A stretch of 54,492 bases of DNA from a bacterium (lineage in GTDB: Bacteria > Patescibacteriota > Dojkabacteria > JAKAPS01 > JAJZLI01): assembly GCA_021810605.1 (NCBI GenBank), contig JAJZIL010000006.1:1-54492 (forward strand), written 5' to 3'. Shown here one piece after another: positions 25,897 to 34,945 of this stretch. The translations under genes were made by a program, and so were the position numbers. Below the pieces are notes generated by a model. It was given only the letters and a program-made list of their open reading frames with translations, was not told the origin of the DNA and searched no databases. Every line of letters begins with the position of its first letter. Within the stretch, counting starts at the first letter, position 1.

Positions 25897-27584
25897 AATT
25901 TATTATTCCAATAAAAATCAAAAGTACTGTTTTGAGATTTTAAAAGTTTCGAACAGTTTTTTTTATGAACCTTTATAACCCCTTCACTTCCAACTCTACC
26001 TACTATCTCATCAGTTACAGTTGGATTACAACATTTTGATAATTTTACAGCAATATTATTAAAATTAAAAATATTATCAATATTGCTAGATTTATTGAGT
26101 TTCAATAACGGTTTTCTTTTATCAAATATTTCGCTATTTTTCTTTATAGAATTTTCATCTTCAATATCATACTCTTTTAAAAATTTTCTTATAGACCTCT
26201 TAGTACTAGTTTGTTTTGCTATATTAATCCAGTCCTTTTTAGGAATCTTAGTATTTTTATCTATAATAATCTCAACTATATCTCCAGAATGAAGAGTATA
26301 ATCCAAAGATACCATTTTTCCATTAACTTTAGCACCCTTCATAGAATTTCCTACATGAGTATGGATTGTATAAGCAAAATCAATTGGATTACTTCCTTTT
26401 CTAAGCTCTTTGATCATATATTGAGGAGTAAAAACAAAAATTTTATCATTAAATAGAGTTATAGTATTAAAATTTTTACCTTTAGAAAAAGAGACATCTC
26501 TCATCCAGGATAAACTTTTATCTTTTTTCCCTATTTTACCCTGCTTATATAATATATGAGATGCAGGACCAAATTCGTTATAATCATGCATTTGATAAGT
26601 CTTTATCTGTATCTCTACTAATATATCATCGAGAGCATATACTGTAGTCTGTAATGTCCTAAATCCATTTTTTTTTGGTCTTACAATATAATCATCAAAT
26701 TCCTCTGATATATATGGAAAAAGTGAATGTACTATTCCTAGTGTTTTATAACAAAGTTCTATACTATCTACAAGAATAGTGAATGCTAATAGATCGTTTA
26801 ATACTAAGACATATTCTGGATCAAAGTATCCTTTTATTTTAATTATTTTCTTATATATACTATATACAGTTTTTCTTCTTCCAAAAACTTTTGATTTTAT
26901 TCCAAGCTCTGAAAGTTTTCTATATAGATATTTCTCTAATTTTTTTGAATATATTTCTATAGAATCATTATCTTTAAAAAGTATATCTGCAATAGCATTA
27001 TACTCATTAGGAGATATTATATGAAAAGAGAGATCATCTATTTCTGCCTTCATTGAATTCAATCCTAGATATTCACATATAGGAGAATATATATCTAATG
27101 AACTCTTAGCATATGAATATATAAATTCTTTACTAAATTTATCTTTATTTCTAAGAGTTAATAATCTTTGAGCAATCCTAATTACAAGTACTCTAATATC
27201 TAAACAAGATGATATTAGATATTTTCTTAGACTTTCTAAATTTTGTTTATTTACATTTTCAGATTTTTCTAAAATAGTATCTAGATTATCCATACCTTTT
27301 TTTATGTTTAGAAAATTCTCGGGGAAGTTTGTTGAAATAAAATTTTCATCACACTGAGAAAAATCTATTAGTGAAGATATTAATAAATCTGAATCAGAAT
27401 TATACTCTATGAGTATTAGAAAGACTTCTAGATATTCTTTTATTTGATCTTCAGATTTAGTTTTTTCTAAAAATCTATATGCTTTCCTTAATAGGACCAG
27501 ATCTACTTTTATCCTATATAATTTAATACACTCAAGTACATATGAAAAATTTATATTTTTATCTTTTTTATACATAATAACCAT
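25893..27584 (-). CDS. RelA/SpoT-family (p)ppGpp synthetase with degenerate hydrolase domain
   Basis: A 563-residue long-RSH protein. The N-terminal region keeps the helix order of the HD domain (LRKYLISSCLDIRVLVIRIA) but the HD metal motifs are lost: no HDxxED, and the ADRLHN segment reads AQRLLT. The synthetase domain is recognisable (GRRKTVYSIYKKI, LNDLLAFTILVD, DDYIVRPKKNGFRTLQ, EIQIKTYQMHDYNEFG). A TGS domain (ITLFNDKIFVFTPQ) follows, then a short C-terminal zinc/ACT-like end with KLSKCCNP and HKKNC. It is therefore probably a synthetase-only alarmone enzyme. It lies in a recA-recJ-rel-def operon. Confidence 0.9.
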   Translation of the reverse strand: MVIMYKKDKNINFSYVLECIKLYRIKVDLVLLRKAYRFLEKTKSEDQIKEYLEVFLILIEYNSDSDLLISSLIDFSQCDENFISTNFPENFLNIKKGMDNLDTILEKSENVNKQNLESLRKYLISSCLDIRVLVIRIAQRLLTLRNKDKFSKEFIYSYAKSSLDIYSPICEYLGLNSMKAEIDDLSFHIISPNEYNAIADILFKDNDSIEIYSKKLEKYLYRKLSELGIKSKVFGRRKTVYSIYKKIIKIKGYFDPEYVLVLNDLLAFTILVDSIELCYKTLGIVHSLFPYISEEFDDYIVRPKKNGFRTLQTTVYALDDILVEIQIKTYQMHDYNEFGPASHILYKQGKIGKKDKSLSWMRDVSFSKGKNFNTITLFNDKIFVFTPQYMIKELRKGSNPIDFAYTIHTHVGNSMKGAKVNGKMVSLDYTLHSGDIVEIIIDKNTKIPKKDWINIAKQTSTKRSIRKFLKEYDIEDENSIKKNSEIFDKRKPLLKLNKSSNIDNIFNFNNIAVKLSKCCNPTVTDEIVGRVGSEGVIKVHKKNCSKLLKSQNSTFDFYWNNKL

Positions 27585-27590
27585 ACCAGA

Positions 27591-29249
27591 TTATACTGCA
27601 TGAGGCCTTAAATCTACAATTTTAAGTTGTAACTCTCTTTGGTTATTCCAAATATTCTCATTAATATTAAAGAGTATATCTACATAAGAAAATTTTACTA
27701 AATCTTTTGGAGTATAGATAGAGTTAAACCAAATAGCATTTATAAACATTTCTTTATCTTTATCTTTAAGTCTTATTTTAACAAATTTTTCTGAGTTACC
27801 CACATTTACTGCAGACATGACCATAACAGAATATATCACAAATACTGGTTGTGGATTACCTACTCCAAAAGGTTTGAGGGAATTAATTTTATAGAAAAGC
27901 GGAAAATCTACTTCATTAAGATTAATTTCATAATCAATTTTAATTATTTTACCCATTGTTTTACCTTTAAATATATTTTTAGCATATTCATTTGAATATT
28001 TTCTCAGTTTTTCTATATTTTCTTTTTTTATTTGTAATCCTGCTGCAGCTTCATGTCCTCCATATTTTATAAGTAAACTCTTACCTTCATCTAACATATT
28101 GACTATATTAAATTGTTCTATACTTCTAGCAGAGCCAACATAGATTCCTTCATTATTAAGAGTTAGAGCAATTGTAGGTTTTCCTGTATCTTCTGTAATT
28201 CTACCTGCTATAAGTCCTACAATTCCTTCACTCCAACTATCAGATTGAACAATATTAAAAGAATTATTATCATCTAATTGTAATTTAGCCTCTTCTACTG
28301 CACTTTTAGTCATCATCTGTCTCTCAAGATTAAATGAATCTAATTTATGAGCAAGATTATCAGAAGCCTTCTTATTCTTTGTTGAAAGTAATCTTAGTGA
28401 ATATATTGGATCATTCAGTCTACCTGATGCATTTATTTTAGGTCCAATAACAAAACCTATATGATAAACATCTACTGTATCAAGATTCGATATTTCAAGA
28501 AGAGAAGCAATTCCTTCTCTTTTTTTTGAATTGATAATTTCTAGTCCTTTTTTAATAAATGCTCTATTCTCTCCAATAAGTTTAGATACATCACAAACAG
28601 TTGCTAGAGCAACAAGATCAAGATATTCATCTGTATTATATTTACTTCCCTTAGAGAGTGCAGTAACAAGTTTATATGCTACAGCAGCTCCACATATCTC
28701 TGGATTATTATATCCTAGTGCTGGGTGTATATTTACAAAACTGTCAGGGATAGGGTCAGATATTATATGATGATCAGTAATTATAAGATCAATTCCTAAA
28801 TCTTTAGCAAGTTTTGCATTTTTTACATCTCTAATTCCACAATCTACTGTAATGATAAGCTTAACTCCCTCATTTGCGAATTCTTTTATTTTATTAGAAG
28901 AGAGCCCATACCCCTCAATAAATCTTGAAGGAATAAAAGGAGAGATATTGCAATGCATTTTATTATACAGAAAATCCCAAACTATTGATGTTGCAGATAT
29001 TCCATCTACATCATAATCTCCATATACAACTATTTTTTCTTTATTCTTTTCTGCCTTTTTTATTCTTAAAACAGCCTTATCCATTCCAGTAAATTTAAAA
29101 GGATCATAAAGATAATTAGGTTCAAGAAAATATGGAACTTCTAGAGGATTTATGTTTCTATTTGATAGAATCCTTAATATAACTTCATCTAAATTCAAGT
29201 CTTTATATTGAGATATATCTTTTTTAGGATATATTTTCCAGAGAGACAT
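27591..29249 (-). CDS. recJ: Single-stranded-DNA-specific exonuclease RecJ
   Basis: A 552-residue DHH-family nuclease. Motifs are VVYGDYDVDGISATSI (motif I), LIITDHHIISD (DHH, motif III), CGAAVAYKL, INASGRLNDP and, in the DHHA1 part, SEGIVGLIAGRI with YGGHEAAAGLQI. An OB-fold DNA-binding region forms the C-terminus. It degrades single strands 5'-3' in recombination and mismatch repair. The start is 3 nt after recA, which places both repair genes in one operon. Confidence 0.96.
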   Translation of the reverse strand: MSLWKIYPKKDISQYKDLNLDEVILRILSNRNINPLEVPYFLEPNYLYDPFKFTGMDKAVLRIKKAEKNKEKIVVYGDYDVDGISATSIVWDFLYNKMHCNISPFIPSRFIEGYGLSSNKIKEFANEGVKLIITVDCGIRDVKNAKLAKDLGIDLIITDHHIISDPIPDSFVNIHPALGYNNPEICGAAVAYKLVTALSKGSKYNTDEYLDLVALATVCDVSKLIGENRAFIKKGLEIINSKKREGIASLLEISNLDTVDVYHIGFVIGPKINASGRLNDPIYSLRLLSTKNKKASDNLAHKLDSFNLERQMMTKSAVEEAKLQLDDNNSFNIVQSDSWSEGIVGLIAGRITEDTGKPTIALTLNNEGIYVGSARSIEQFNIVNMLDEGKSLLIKYGGHEAAAGLQIKKENIEKLRKYSNEYAKNIFKGKTMGKIIKIDYEINLNEVDFPLFYKINSLKPFGVGNPQPVFVIYSVMVMSAVNVGNSEKFVKIRLKDKDKEMFINAIWFNSIYTPKDLVKFSYVDILFNINENIWNNQRELQLKIVDLRPHAV

Positions 29250-29252
29250 GAG

Positions 29253-30275
29253 TTAAAATTTTTCTCTAACTTTTGCTTCTATATCAGAATAAAGTGCTTT
29301 ATCCTCTTTTAATAATTCCTTCATTGAATCTTTACCTTGAGCTAATTGTTTCTCTCCCATTCTAAACCAAGCACCAGATCTTTCTAGAATTCCCATAGAT
29401 ATTGCTGTATCAATAAGGGCACTCTCCTTTGATATACCATCTGGAAATATTATATCAAAATTAGCTTCTTTAAAGGGTGGAGCCATTTTATTTTTAACTA
29501 CTTTAGTTAAAACTGTATGTCCTATTATTGTATCTCCTTTTGTAATTTTTTCTTTTCTTCTAATATCAATTCTGATTGAAGAATAAAACTTTAAAGCATT
29601 TCCTCCTGTAGTTACTTCAGGAGATCCAAACATTACTCCTATTTTTGTTCTTAACTGATTGATAAATATAACTGTACAGTTAGATCGTGCAGAAATTGAT
29701 GTAAGTTTCCTCATAGCTTTAGACATTAATCGTGCCTGTAGACCAATTGAAGAATCTGACATTTCCCCTTCAATTTCAGCTTTTGGAGTAAGAGCAGCTA
29801 CTGAGTCAACTACTACTATATCAATTGATCCTGATCTTATAAGTGTTTCTACTATTTCTAAAGCTTGTTCTCCATAATCAGGTTGAGAAAGAAACATATT
29901 ATCTACATCTACTCCTATTCTTCTTGCATATTCAGGATCTAGTGCATGTTCTGCATCAATATATACTGCCTTTCCACCCTTTTTTTGAGCTTCAGCTATT
30001 ATATGTAATGCTAGAGTAGTTTTTCCAGAACTTTCAGGACCATATATTTCTATAATTCTACCTCTTGGAATACCTCCTATACCTAAAGCATAATCGAGTG
30101 AAATTGCACCAGTAGAATATACCTCAATCTCTGTTTTAGGCTTATCTCCCATTCTCATTACAGAACCTGCTCCAAATTGTTTTTCTATTTGAGAAAGTGC
30201 TATTTTTAAAGTTTCTTCTTTATCAAAGTCCATCTTTTTTATATTGTCATTTTTACTACTATCTCTTTTAGCCAT
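29253..30275 (-). CDS. recA: Recombinase RecA
   Basis: A 340-residue RecA: Walker [16 protein letters not shown], Walker [21 protein letters not shown], the L1 loop near [17 protein letters not shown]2 near [18 protein letters not shown], and the conserved MRMGDKP N-terminal region. It is full length except for a short acidic C-terminal tail. It forms filaments on single-stranded DNA for homologous pairing and SOS control. It heads recA-recJ-rel-def. A promoter is placed at 30306-30334; no obvious LexA box was seen. Confidence 0.98.
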   Translation of the reverse strand: MAKRDSSKNDNIKKMDFDKEETLKIALSQIEKQFGAGSVMRMGDKPKTEIEVYSTGAISLDYALGIGGIPRGRIIEIYGPESSGKTTLALHIIAEAQKKGGKAVYIDAEHALDPEYARRIGVDVDNMFLSQPDYGEQALEIVETLIRSGSIDIVVVDSVAALTPKAEIEGEMSDSSIGLQARLMSKAMRKLTSISARSNCTVIFINQLRTKIGVMFGSPEVTTGGNALKFYSSIRIDIRRKEKITKGDTIIGHTVLTKVVKNKMAPPFKEANFDIIFPDGISKESALIDTAISMGILERSGAWFRMGEKQLAQGKDSMKELLKEDKALYSDIEAKVREKF

Positions 30276-30305
30276 AAATTTATCTATATAATATTATCTA
30301 ACTTT

Positions 30306-30334
30306 ATTATAGCAGATTAGAAAATATATTCACA
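30306..30334 (-). promoter_or_regulatory. Promoter of recA operon
   Basis: On the minus strand: TGTGAA (30329-30334), 17 bp spacer, TATAAT (30306-30311). The leader to the recA ATG at 30275 would be about 24 nt. Confidence 0.5.
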
Positions 30335-30426
30335 TTGATATTTACAAATAATATTATGTATTCAACATTATATCTAAGATTCTAATCAACTAGATTAAAT
30401 TAATATGTATATAACTCATACACCTA

Positions 30427-30455
30427 TTGACATAAATATATATAAATAATAGAAT
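30427..30455 (+). promoter_or_regulatory. Strong sigma70-type promoter for the repeat-bearing membrane protein
   Basis: TTGACA (30427-30432), exact 17 bp spacer, TAGAAT (30450-30455), giving a leader of about 27 nt before the ATG at 30489. This is the best match to the consensus -35 in the window. The remainder of the 213-bp recA-divergent gap shows only AT-rich sequence. Confidence 0.65.
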
Positions 30456-30488
30456 TATTTCACTTGTATATATTATATAAAACAATGC

Positions 30489-31454
30489 ATGAATGACTCA
30501 AACCTATTTAATAGTTCAGATCATACAGTAGCTCCAAATACTCAAGATAATACAGTTAATAATAATATGACCACGGATGCTTCTACATTAGATACAACAG
30601 CTACACCTGATTCTAATAATCCAACTTTACAAGAAGAATCTCAAGTTACAGATAATAATACTCAAGAAAATATAGGAAATAATGGATTAGATCCTGAAAA
30701 AGACTTAGGAATTAATAGTAGTACTAATAATACTCAAGAAAATATAGGAAATAATGGATTAGACCCTGAAAAAGACTTAGGAATTAATAGTAGTACTAAT
30801 AATACTCAAGAAAATATAGGAAATAATGGATTAGACCCTGAAAAAGATTTAGGAATTAATAATAATCAAGGAAACATGGAAGAATCAAACAATCCAAAAC
30901 CTCTTGATACATCAAATATCTCTTTTTCAACTAATACAATAGACTCTAACTCTTACAGTACTACAGAAAATTCAATACAAACATCTGTTTCAGATAGTAC
31001 TTCTAATACCTTTGTAGATAATAATGTTTCTAGTACTACAAATACAGAAACAATAAAAACTCACTGGAATTGGGCAGGATTTATGTTTAATTGGTTATAT
31101 ATTGCTATTTTTAATGGGAAATCTGGGTTATTCTATTTTCTTATGACCTTTATTGTATTAATGACAGGAGAAATAGTCGTAAATATATTGAAACTAATTC
31201 TAATTTCTACTTCATACTCTTATATTATCACTATTATAATTACTATAATATCAACAATTATAATACCTGTTTATCTTGGATTAAAAGGAGAATCAATTGT
31301 TTGGAAAAAAGGTAAATTTGAGGATCAAAAAGAATTCTATACAGCACAAAAATATTTATCTAAATTAGGACTTGTATTCTTTGAAATCATATTTACTATT
31401 ATGATAATTTTTTTCATAGTAATAATTCTATTTATTAACTTACTACATCTCTGA
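30489..31454 (+). CDS. Asn-rich repeat protein with C-terminal membrane domain (DUF2628-like)
   Basis: A 321-residue protein. Residues 1-190 are low complexity (Asn, Thr, Ser, Asp, Glu) and include three 24-residue tandem repeats (NNTQENIGNNGLDPEKDLGI plus SST or NNQ). The C-terminal 120 residues begin with HWNWAGFMFNWLYIAIFNGK, the tryptophan-rich entry seen in DUF2628-type membrane proteins, and continue with three membrane helices and a polar loop (KGESIVWKKGKFEDQKEF). The polar part is likely cytoplasmic or surface exposed, since there is no signal peptide. Function unknown. Confidence 0.72.
   Translation: MNDSNLFNSSDHTVAPNTQDNTVNNNMTTDASTLDTTATPDSNNPTLQEESQVTDNNTQENIGNNGLDPEKDLGINSSTNNTQENIGNNGLDPEKDLGINSSTNNTQENIGNNGLDPEKDLGINNNQGNMEESNNPKPLDTSNISFSTNTIDSNSYSTTENSIQTSVSDSTSNTFVDNNVSSTTNTETIKTHWNWAGFMFNWLYIAIFNGKSGLFYFLMTFIVLMTGEIVVNILKLILISTSYSYIITIIITIISTIIIPVYLGLKGESIVWKKGKFEDQKEFYTAQKYLSKLGLVFFEIIFTIMIIFFIVIILFINLLHL
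30654..30869 (+). repeat. Three tandem 72-bp repeats inside a coding gene
   Basis: Units 30654-30725, 30726-30797 and 30798-30869 are nearly identical at the DNA level (differences such as GAT/GAC and the last codons), each encoding 24 residues. The high identity including silent sites indicates recent duplication; the 72-bp unit preserves the frame. Confidence 0.92.
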
Positions 31455-31459
31455 TTGGG

Positions 31460-32776
31460 TTAGTGTTTTGCTAGATTTCCAAATTTAGCTTGTTCCTTTA
31501 TGAATCTTATCTCTGTTGATCCTATTGGACCATTTCTATGTTTTGATACTATAACATCAGCTATACCTTTTTTCTCTTCATTATCTGGATCATAAATTTC
31601 TTCCCTATGAAGAAAGACAACAACATCAGCATCTTGCTCAATTGCTCCAGATTCTCTTAAATCAGATAATTGAGGAATCTTTGAAGTTCTTGTTTCTACC
31701 GCTCTAGAAAGCTGTGATGCTGCTATAACAGGAACTTTTAACTCCCTGGCTATATTTTTTAAAAATCTAGATATTTCTGAAACTTCTTGTACCCTATTCT
31801 CTTTATTACTTCCTGATATGAGTTGAAGATAATCCACAATTATAAGATCAATTTTATTTTCTAGATCTAATCTTCGTGCTTTTGTACTCATCTCCATAAT
31901 ATTTTGTCCTGGCGTATCATCAATATACAAATTTGCTTCTGATAATCTACCCATAACATCTGCAAGATTTTCAAGTTTTGAAGAATCAAAATGTCCCATT
32001 CTATAATCCCAAAGATTCATTCCTACTTGAGAAGATATTAGTCTGTCTGTAATTTCAGAATTAGACATTTCTAAAGAAAACATAGCTACATTTTTTCCAG
32101 CTTTTAAAGAAGCATTTCTAGCAATATCTAAAAGAAATGATGTCTTTCCAACAGAAGGCCTTGCTGCTACTATTACAAGATTAGATTCTTGAAAACCTCC
32201 TAGTATATTATCCAAATCTATAAATCCACTAAGAATACCACGAAGTTTATCTTTACTTTTCTCTATCTCTTCTGCTCTTTTATAACTCTCTGATAATAGT
32301 TCTTTTAAATGTACAAAATCTGATTTTATATTTGAACTAGAAACTCCAAAAAGTTTTTTTTCTGACTCATTGATTACATCACTAATTTTTACATTTTCAT
32401 CAAAACTAAGATCTACAATATCCCCTCCTGCAGAAATCAATTCTCTCCTTATATATAACTCTTTTACAATATTTCCATAGTATACTCCTGATAAAGATCC
32501 AATACTATTTTCTACCAACTCAGCTAAATACTCCTCTCCTCCTACTTTTGTTAGTAATTTTCTTTTAGAAAGATTAGTTTTTATACTCATAATATCAATA
32601 GGGGAACCCTCTTGAAAAAGTATAAGGATAGAGTTAAAAATTTCTTTATTTGAATTATAATAAAAGTATTCAGGTTTTAGAATTTCAATAAGATCCAGTA
32701 AAGAATCTCTACTCATTAGAATAGCATTTAAACAGAGCTTTTCTGCATCAATATTATTTGGTAAGACTTTATTCAT
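31460..32776 (-). CDS. dnaB: Replicative DNA helicase DnaB
   Basis: A 438-residue DnaB. The N-terminal helical domain starts LPNNIDAEKLCLNAILMS, and the RecA-like ATPase has Walker A AARPSVGKTSFLLDIARN, Walker B KIDLIIVDYLQLISG, the motif AIEQDADVVVFLHRE and the arginine-finger region IVSKHRNGPIGSTEIRF. It unwinds DNA at the fork as a hexamer. No intein is present. It starts one base after the MBL-fold gene and converges on the repeat protein gene with a 5-nt gap. Confidence 0.97.
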   Translation of the reverse strand: MNKVLPNNIDAEKLCLNAILMSRDSLLDLIEILKPEYFYYNSNKEIFNSILILFQEGSPIDIMSIKTNLSKRKLLTKVGGEEYLAELVENSIGSLSGVYYGNIVKELYIRRELISAGGDIVDLSFDENVKISDVINESEKKLFGVSSSNIKSDFVHLKELLSESYKRAEEIEKSKDKLRGILSGFIDLDNILGGFQESNLVIVAARPSVGKTSFLLDIARNASLKAGKNVAMFSLEMSNSEITDRLISSQVGMNLWDYRMGHFDSSKLENLADVMGRLSEANLYIDDTPGQNIMEMSTKARRLDLENKIDLIIVDYLQLISGSNKENRVQEVSEISRFLKNIARELKVPVIAASQLSRAVETRTSKIPQLSDLRESGAIEQDADVVVFLHREEIYDPDNEEKKGIADVIVSKHRNGPIGSTEIRFIKEQAKFGNLAKH

Positions 32777-32777
32777 T

Positions 32778-33434
32778 TTAAGATTTAAAAACTACAACTT
32801 TAGTTTCAAATTCTTCTTCATTAAAATCGGATTCAGTTACTTCTAGTGTTTCTACTTCATCTTTTACTCCACCAAATTCCTCTAAAAATTTATCTACACC
32901 ATCTATAGGGAGTGAATTTGTTTTTTCAGTTTTATAATGCATTGGTATAACTATATATGGATTTATCTCTCTTACTATATCTACTGCATTTTTATAATCA
33001 ATAGTGAAAAATCCTCCTACTGGAACAAATAATATATCTACAACACCTAAAAGTTCTATTTGTTCTTTTTCAAGAGGAGCTCCCAAATCTCCTAGATGTA
33101 CAAAATTTACTCCATCAAAATTTATAGAATATACATTATTAAAACCTCTTTCTTCACCTTTCTTTTTATCATGAAATGTAGATATTCCTTGAGCAATCAC
33201 ACCTTTTACATCATACTCTCCAGGATGTGATATCTCATATGTATCATCAGTAGAGTAATCCCTATTGTTATGATCTGGATGCTCATGAGTAATAAAAAGA
33301 ATATCTGGAGAAAAATTCAATTTTGGAGGATTAAGATCTCCTAATTTTGAGTATGGATCTAGAAATATATTGCTATTCTTATCAGATAAAGTAAAAAAAG
33401 CTTGTGAAAAATATTTAATAGTAATTTTATTCAT
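32778..33434 (-). CDS. MBL-fold metal-dependent hydrolase
   Basis: A 218-residue metallo-beta-lactamase-fold protein with ITHEHPDHNNRDYS (HxHxDH-type motif with a Pro), GVIAQGISTFHD, VHLGDLG and IPMHYKTEK. It resembles UPF0173/YtkL-like hydrolases; the substrate is unknown. The start is set at the ATG at 33434, not the more upstream ATG at 33512, because family members begin at this strand (MNKITIKYFSQAFFTL) and a promoter lies just upstream within the would-be extension. It is co-transcribed with dnaB. Confidence 0.87.
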   Translation of the reverse strand: MNKITIKYFSQAFFTLSDKNSNIFLDPYSKLGDLNPPKLNFSPDILFITHEHPDHNNRDYSTDDTYEISHPGEYDVKGVIAQGISTFHDKKKGEERGFNNVYSINFDGVNFVHLGDLGAPLEKEQIELLGVVDILFVPVGGFFTIDYKNAVDIVREINPYIVIPMHYKTEKTNSLPIDGVDKFLEEFGGVKDEVETLEVTESDFNEEEFETKVVVFKS

Positions 33435-33444
33435 AGTAGGAGTA

Positions 33445-33473
33445 AGTATACCAAAAATTCGAAAGTTAAACAA
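33445..33473 (-). promoter_or_regulatory. Promoter of the MBL hydrolase-dnaB operon
   Basis: On the minus strand: TTGTTT (33468-33473), 17 bp spacer, TATACT (33445-33450), then 10 nt to the ATG at 33434, so the leader is about three bases. Confidence 0.5.
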
Positions 33474-33568
33474 TTTAACAACCATATCTTGATATAACCT
33501 ACTATACTCCATAATAAGGTGATTAATTAAATCTAATTTGATATATATCTCTTTATCTATTTGATTAT

Positions 33569-33597
33569 TTTACAGTTTCAAAAAAAATCTGTATAAT
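33569..33597 (+). promoter_or_regulatory. Promoter of rpmE-prfA-prmC
   Basis: TTTACA (33569-33574), 17 bp spacer, consensus TATAAT (33592-33597). The ATG at 33605 begins eight bases after the -10 box, predicting a leaderless mRNA; the in-frame ATG at 33596 overlaps the -10 and cannot be the start. Confidence 0.65.
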
Positions 33598-33604
33598 GTA
33601 TGTT

Positions 33605-33928
33605 ATGAAAAAGAATATACATCCAGAATACAAGAAAGTTGAAGTCGTATGTCTCTGTGGAAATAAGATGGAATTATATTCTACAGTAGATAATATACAT
33701 GTAGAATTATGTTATAAATGCCATCCTTTCTACACAGGAGAACAAAAAATTGTTGACACAGCAAATAGAGTAAAAAGATTTACAGAGCAATCAAAGAATG
33801 CTGAGAAAAAGAAGGATTATACTGAGAAGCAAAAAGAGAAAAAGAATCTAAAGAAAGGTATCGGCGCTGAGAAACAAAAAGAGAAACCAATTCTTACTCT
33901 TAGAGATATGATGGATGCTCTAAAATAG
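33605..33928 (+). CDS. rpmE: Ribosomal protein bL31 with Lys-rich tail
   Basis: A 107-residue bL31. The first 65 residues are the conserved protein (MKKNIHPEYKKVEVVCLCGN, CYKCHPFYTG) with four Cys for a zinc site. The C-terminus is extended by about 40 residues, rich in Lys, Glu and Gln, ending in TLRDMMDALK; canonical bL31 is about 70 residues. It sits on the 50S at the subunit bridge. The start codon is chosen from the MKKNIHP family start and the promoter position. It is followed by prfA after 3 nt. Confidence 0.95.
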   Translation: MKKNIHPEYKKVEVVCLCGNKMELYSTVDNIHVELCYKCHPFYTGEQKIVDTANRVKRFTEQSKNAEKKKDYTEKQKEKKNLKKGIGAEKQKEKPILTLRDMMDALK

Positions 33929-33931
33929 ATT

Positions 33932-34945
33932 ATGGATCAAATTAAATATCAGGAGTATAAAGATAAACTCCAAGATTTTAATAATAAGATCAAAGAAAAT
34001 CCTCAATTTATTGAAGAAATTGCAGAAGATTATAATTCAGCTATAAGTTATGTTAATGACTTTGAAGAAATATCTAGGCTGAAAGACCAATATAATGATA
34101 ATCAAAATATAAAAGACTCAGATCTATATCAAATAATAAAAGAAGAAAATACTACAATATTAAAAAAAATTAAAGAAATAGAAAAAAAATACATTCAATT
34201 TGATAAGGATGATTTTAAAAATGTAATACTAGAGATAAGAGCAGGAACAGGAGGAGATGAGGCAGCTTTATTTTGTGAAGAGATTTTTGAAGTCTATAAA
34301 AAATATGTAATATCAAAAGGGTGGAATCTAGATTTACTAGATATATCAGTTGGTAGTAATGGAGGTTTTAAACAGGCTATCATTGAAATTAAAGGGAATA
34401 TGGCTTATTCTAATTTAAAAGTTGAAAGCGGAGTACATAGAGTACAGAGAGTCCCTAAAACTGAAAGCTCTGGAAGAATTCATACATCTACAATATCAGT
34501 AGTTGTACTCCCTGAGATAAAAGACAAAGATTTTCAAATAAAAGATAGTGATCTACGGTTTGATTATTTTAGAGCTTCTGGTGCAGGAGGACAACATGTT
34601 AATAAAACTGATTCTGCAGTAAGAATAACTTACCTTCCAACAGGAATGATTGTTACATCTCAGAATACTAGATCTCAACTCCAAAACAAAGAAGCAGCCT
34701 TACAAATTTTAAGATCTAGACTATATAATATACAAAAAGAAGAAACTCTTCAGAAAGAATCTAAAAAAAGACAACAACAGATATCAGGATCTAAAAGAGC
34801 AGAAAAGATTAGAACATATAATTTTCTTCAAGATAGAATAACTGATCATCGACTTGGAAAATCTAAAAATTATCATATAAATGATATTTTTGAAAAAAAT
34901 CAACTTCAAGATTTAATTGATGATATAAAAAATGAAAGTAATTGA
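33932..34945 (+). CDS. prfA: Peptide chain release factor 1
   Basis: A 337-residue class I release factor. The recognition motif is PKT in RVPKTESSGRIHTS (the PxT of RF1, reading UAA and UAG), and the catalytic GGQ is in RASGAGGQHVNKTDSA. The coiled-coil domain 1 is shorter than the E. coli protein (about 360 residues). Both RF1 and RF2 are present in the window, as expected for the standard code. It overlaps prmC by 14 nt, so factor and its methyltransferase are made together. Confidence 0.97.
   Translation: MDQIKYQEYKDKLQDFNNKIKENPQFIEEIAEDYNSAISYVNDFEEISRLKDQYNDNQNIKDSDLYQIIKEENTTILKKIKEIEKKYIQFDKDDFKNVILEIRAGTGGDEAALFCEEIFEVYKKYVISKGWNLDLLDISVGSNGGFKQAIIEIKGNMAYSNLKVESGVHRVQRVPKTESSGRIHTSTISVVVLPEIKDKDFQIKDSDLRFDYFRASGAGGQHVNKTDSAVRITYLPTGMIVTSQNTRSQLQNKEAALQILRSRLYNIQKEETLQKESKKRQQQISGSKRAEKIRTYNFLQDRITDHRLGKSKNYHINDIFEKNQLQDLIDDIKNESN

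Noticed and set aside
33435-33512. N-terminal 26-residue extension of the MBL hydrolase from the ATG at 33512
   Set aside because: The family begins at the strand after 33434 and a 17-bp-spaced promoter lies in this stretch.
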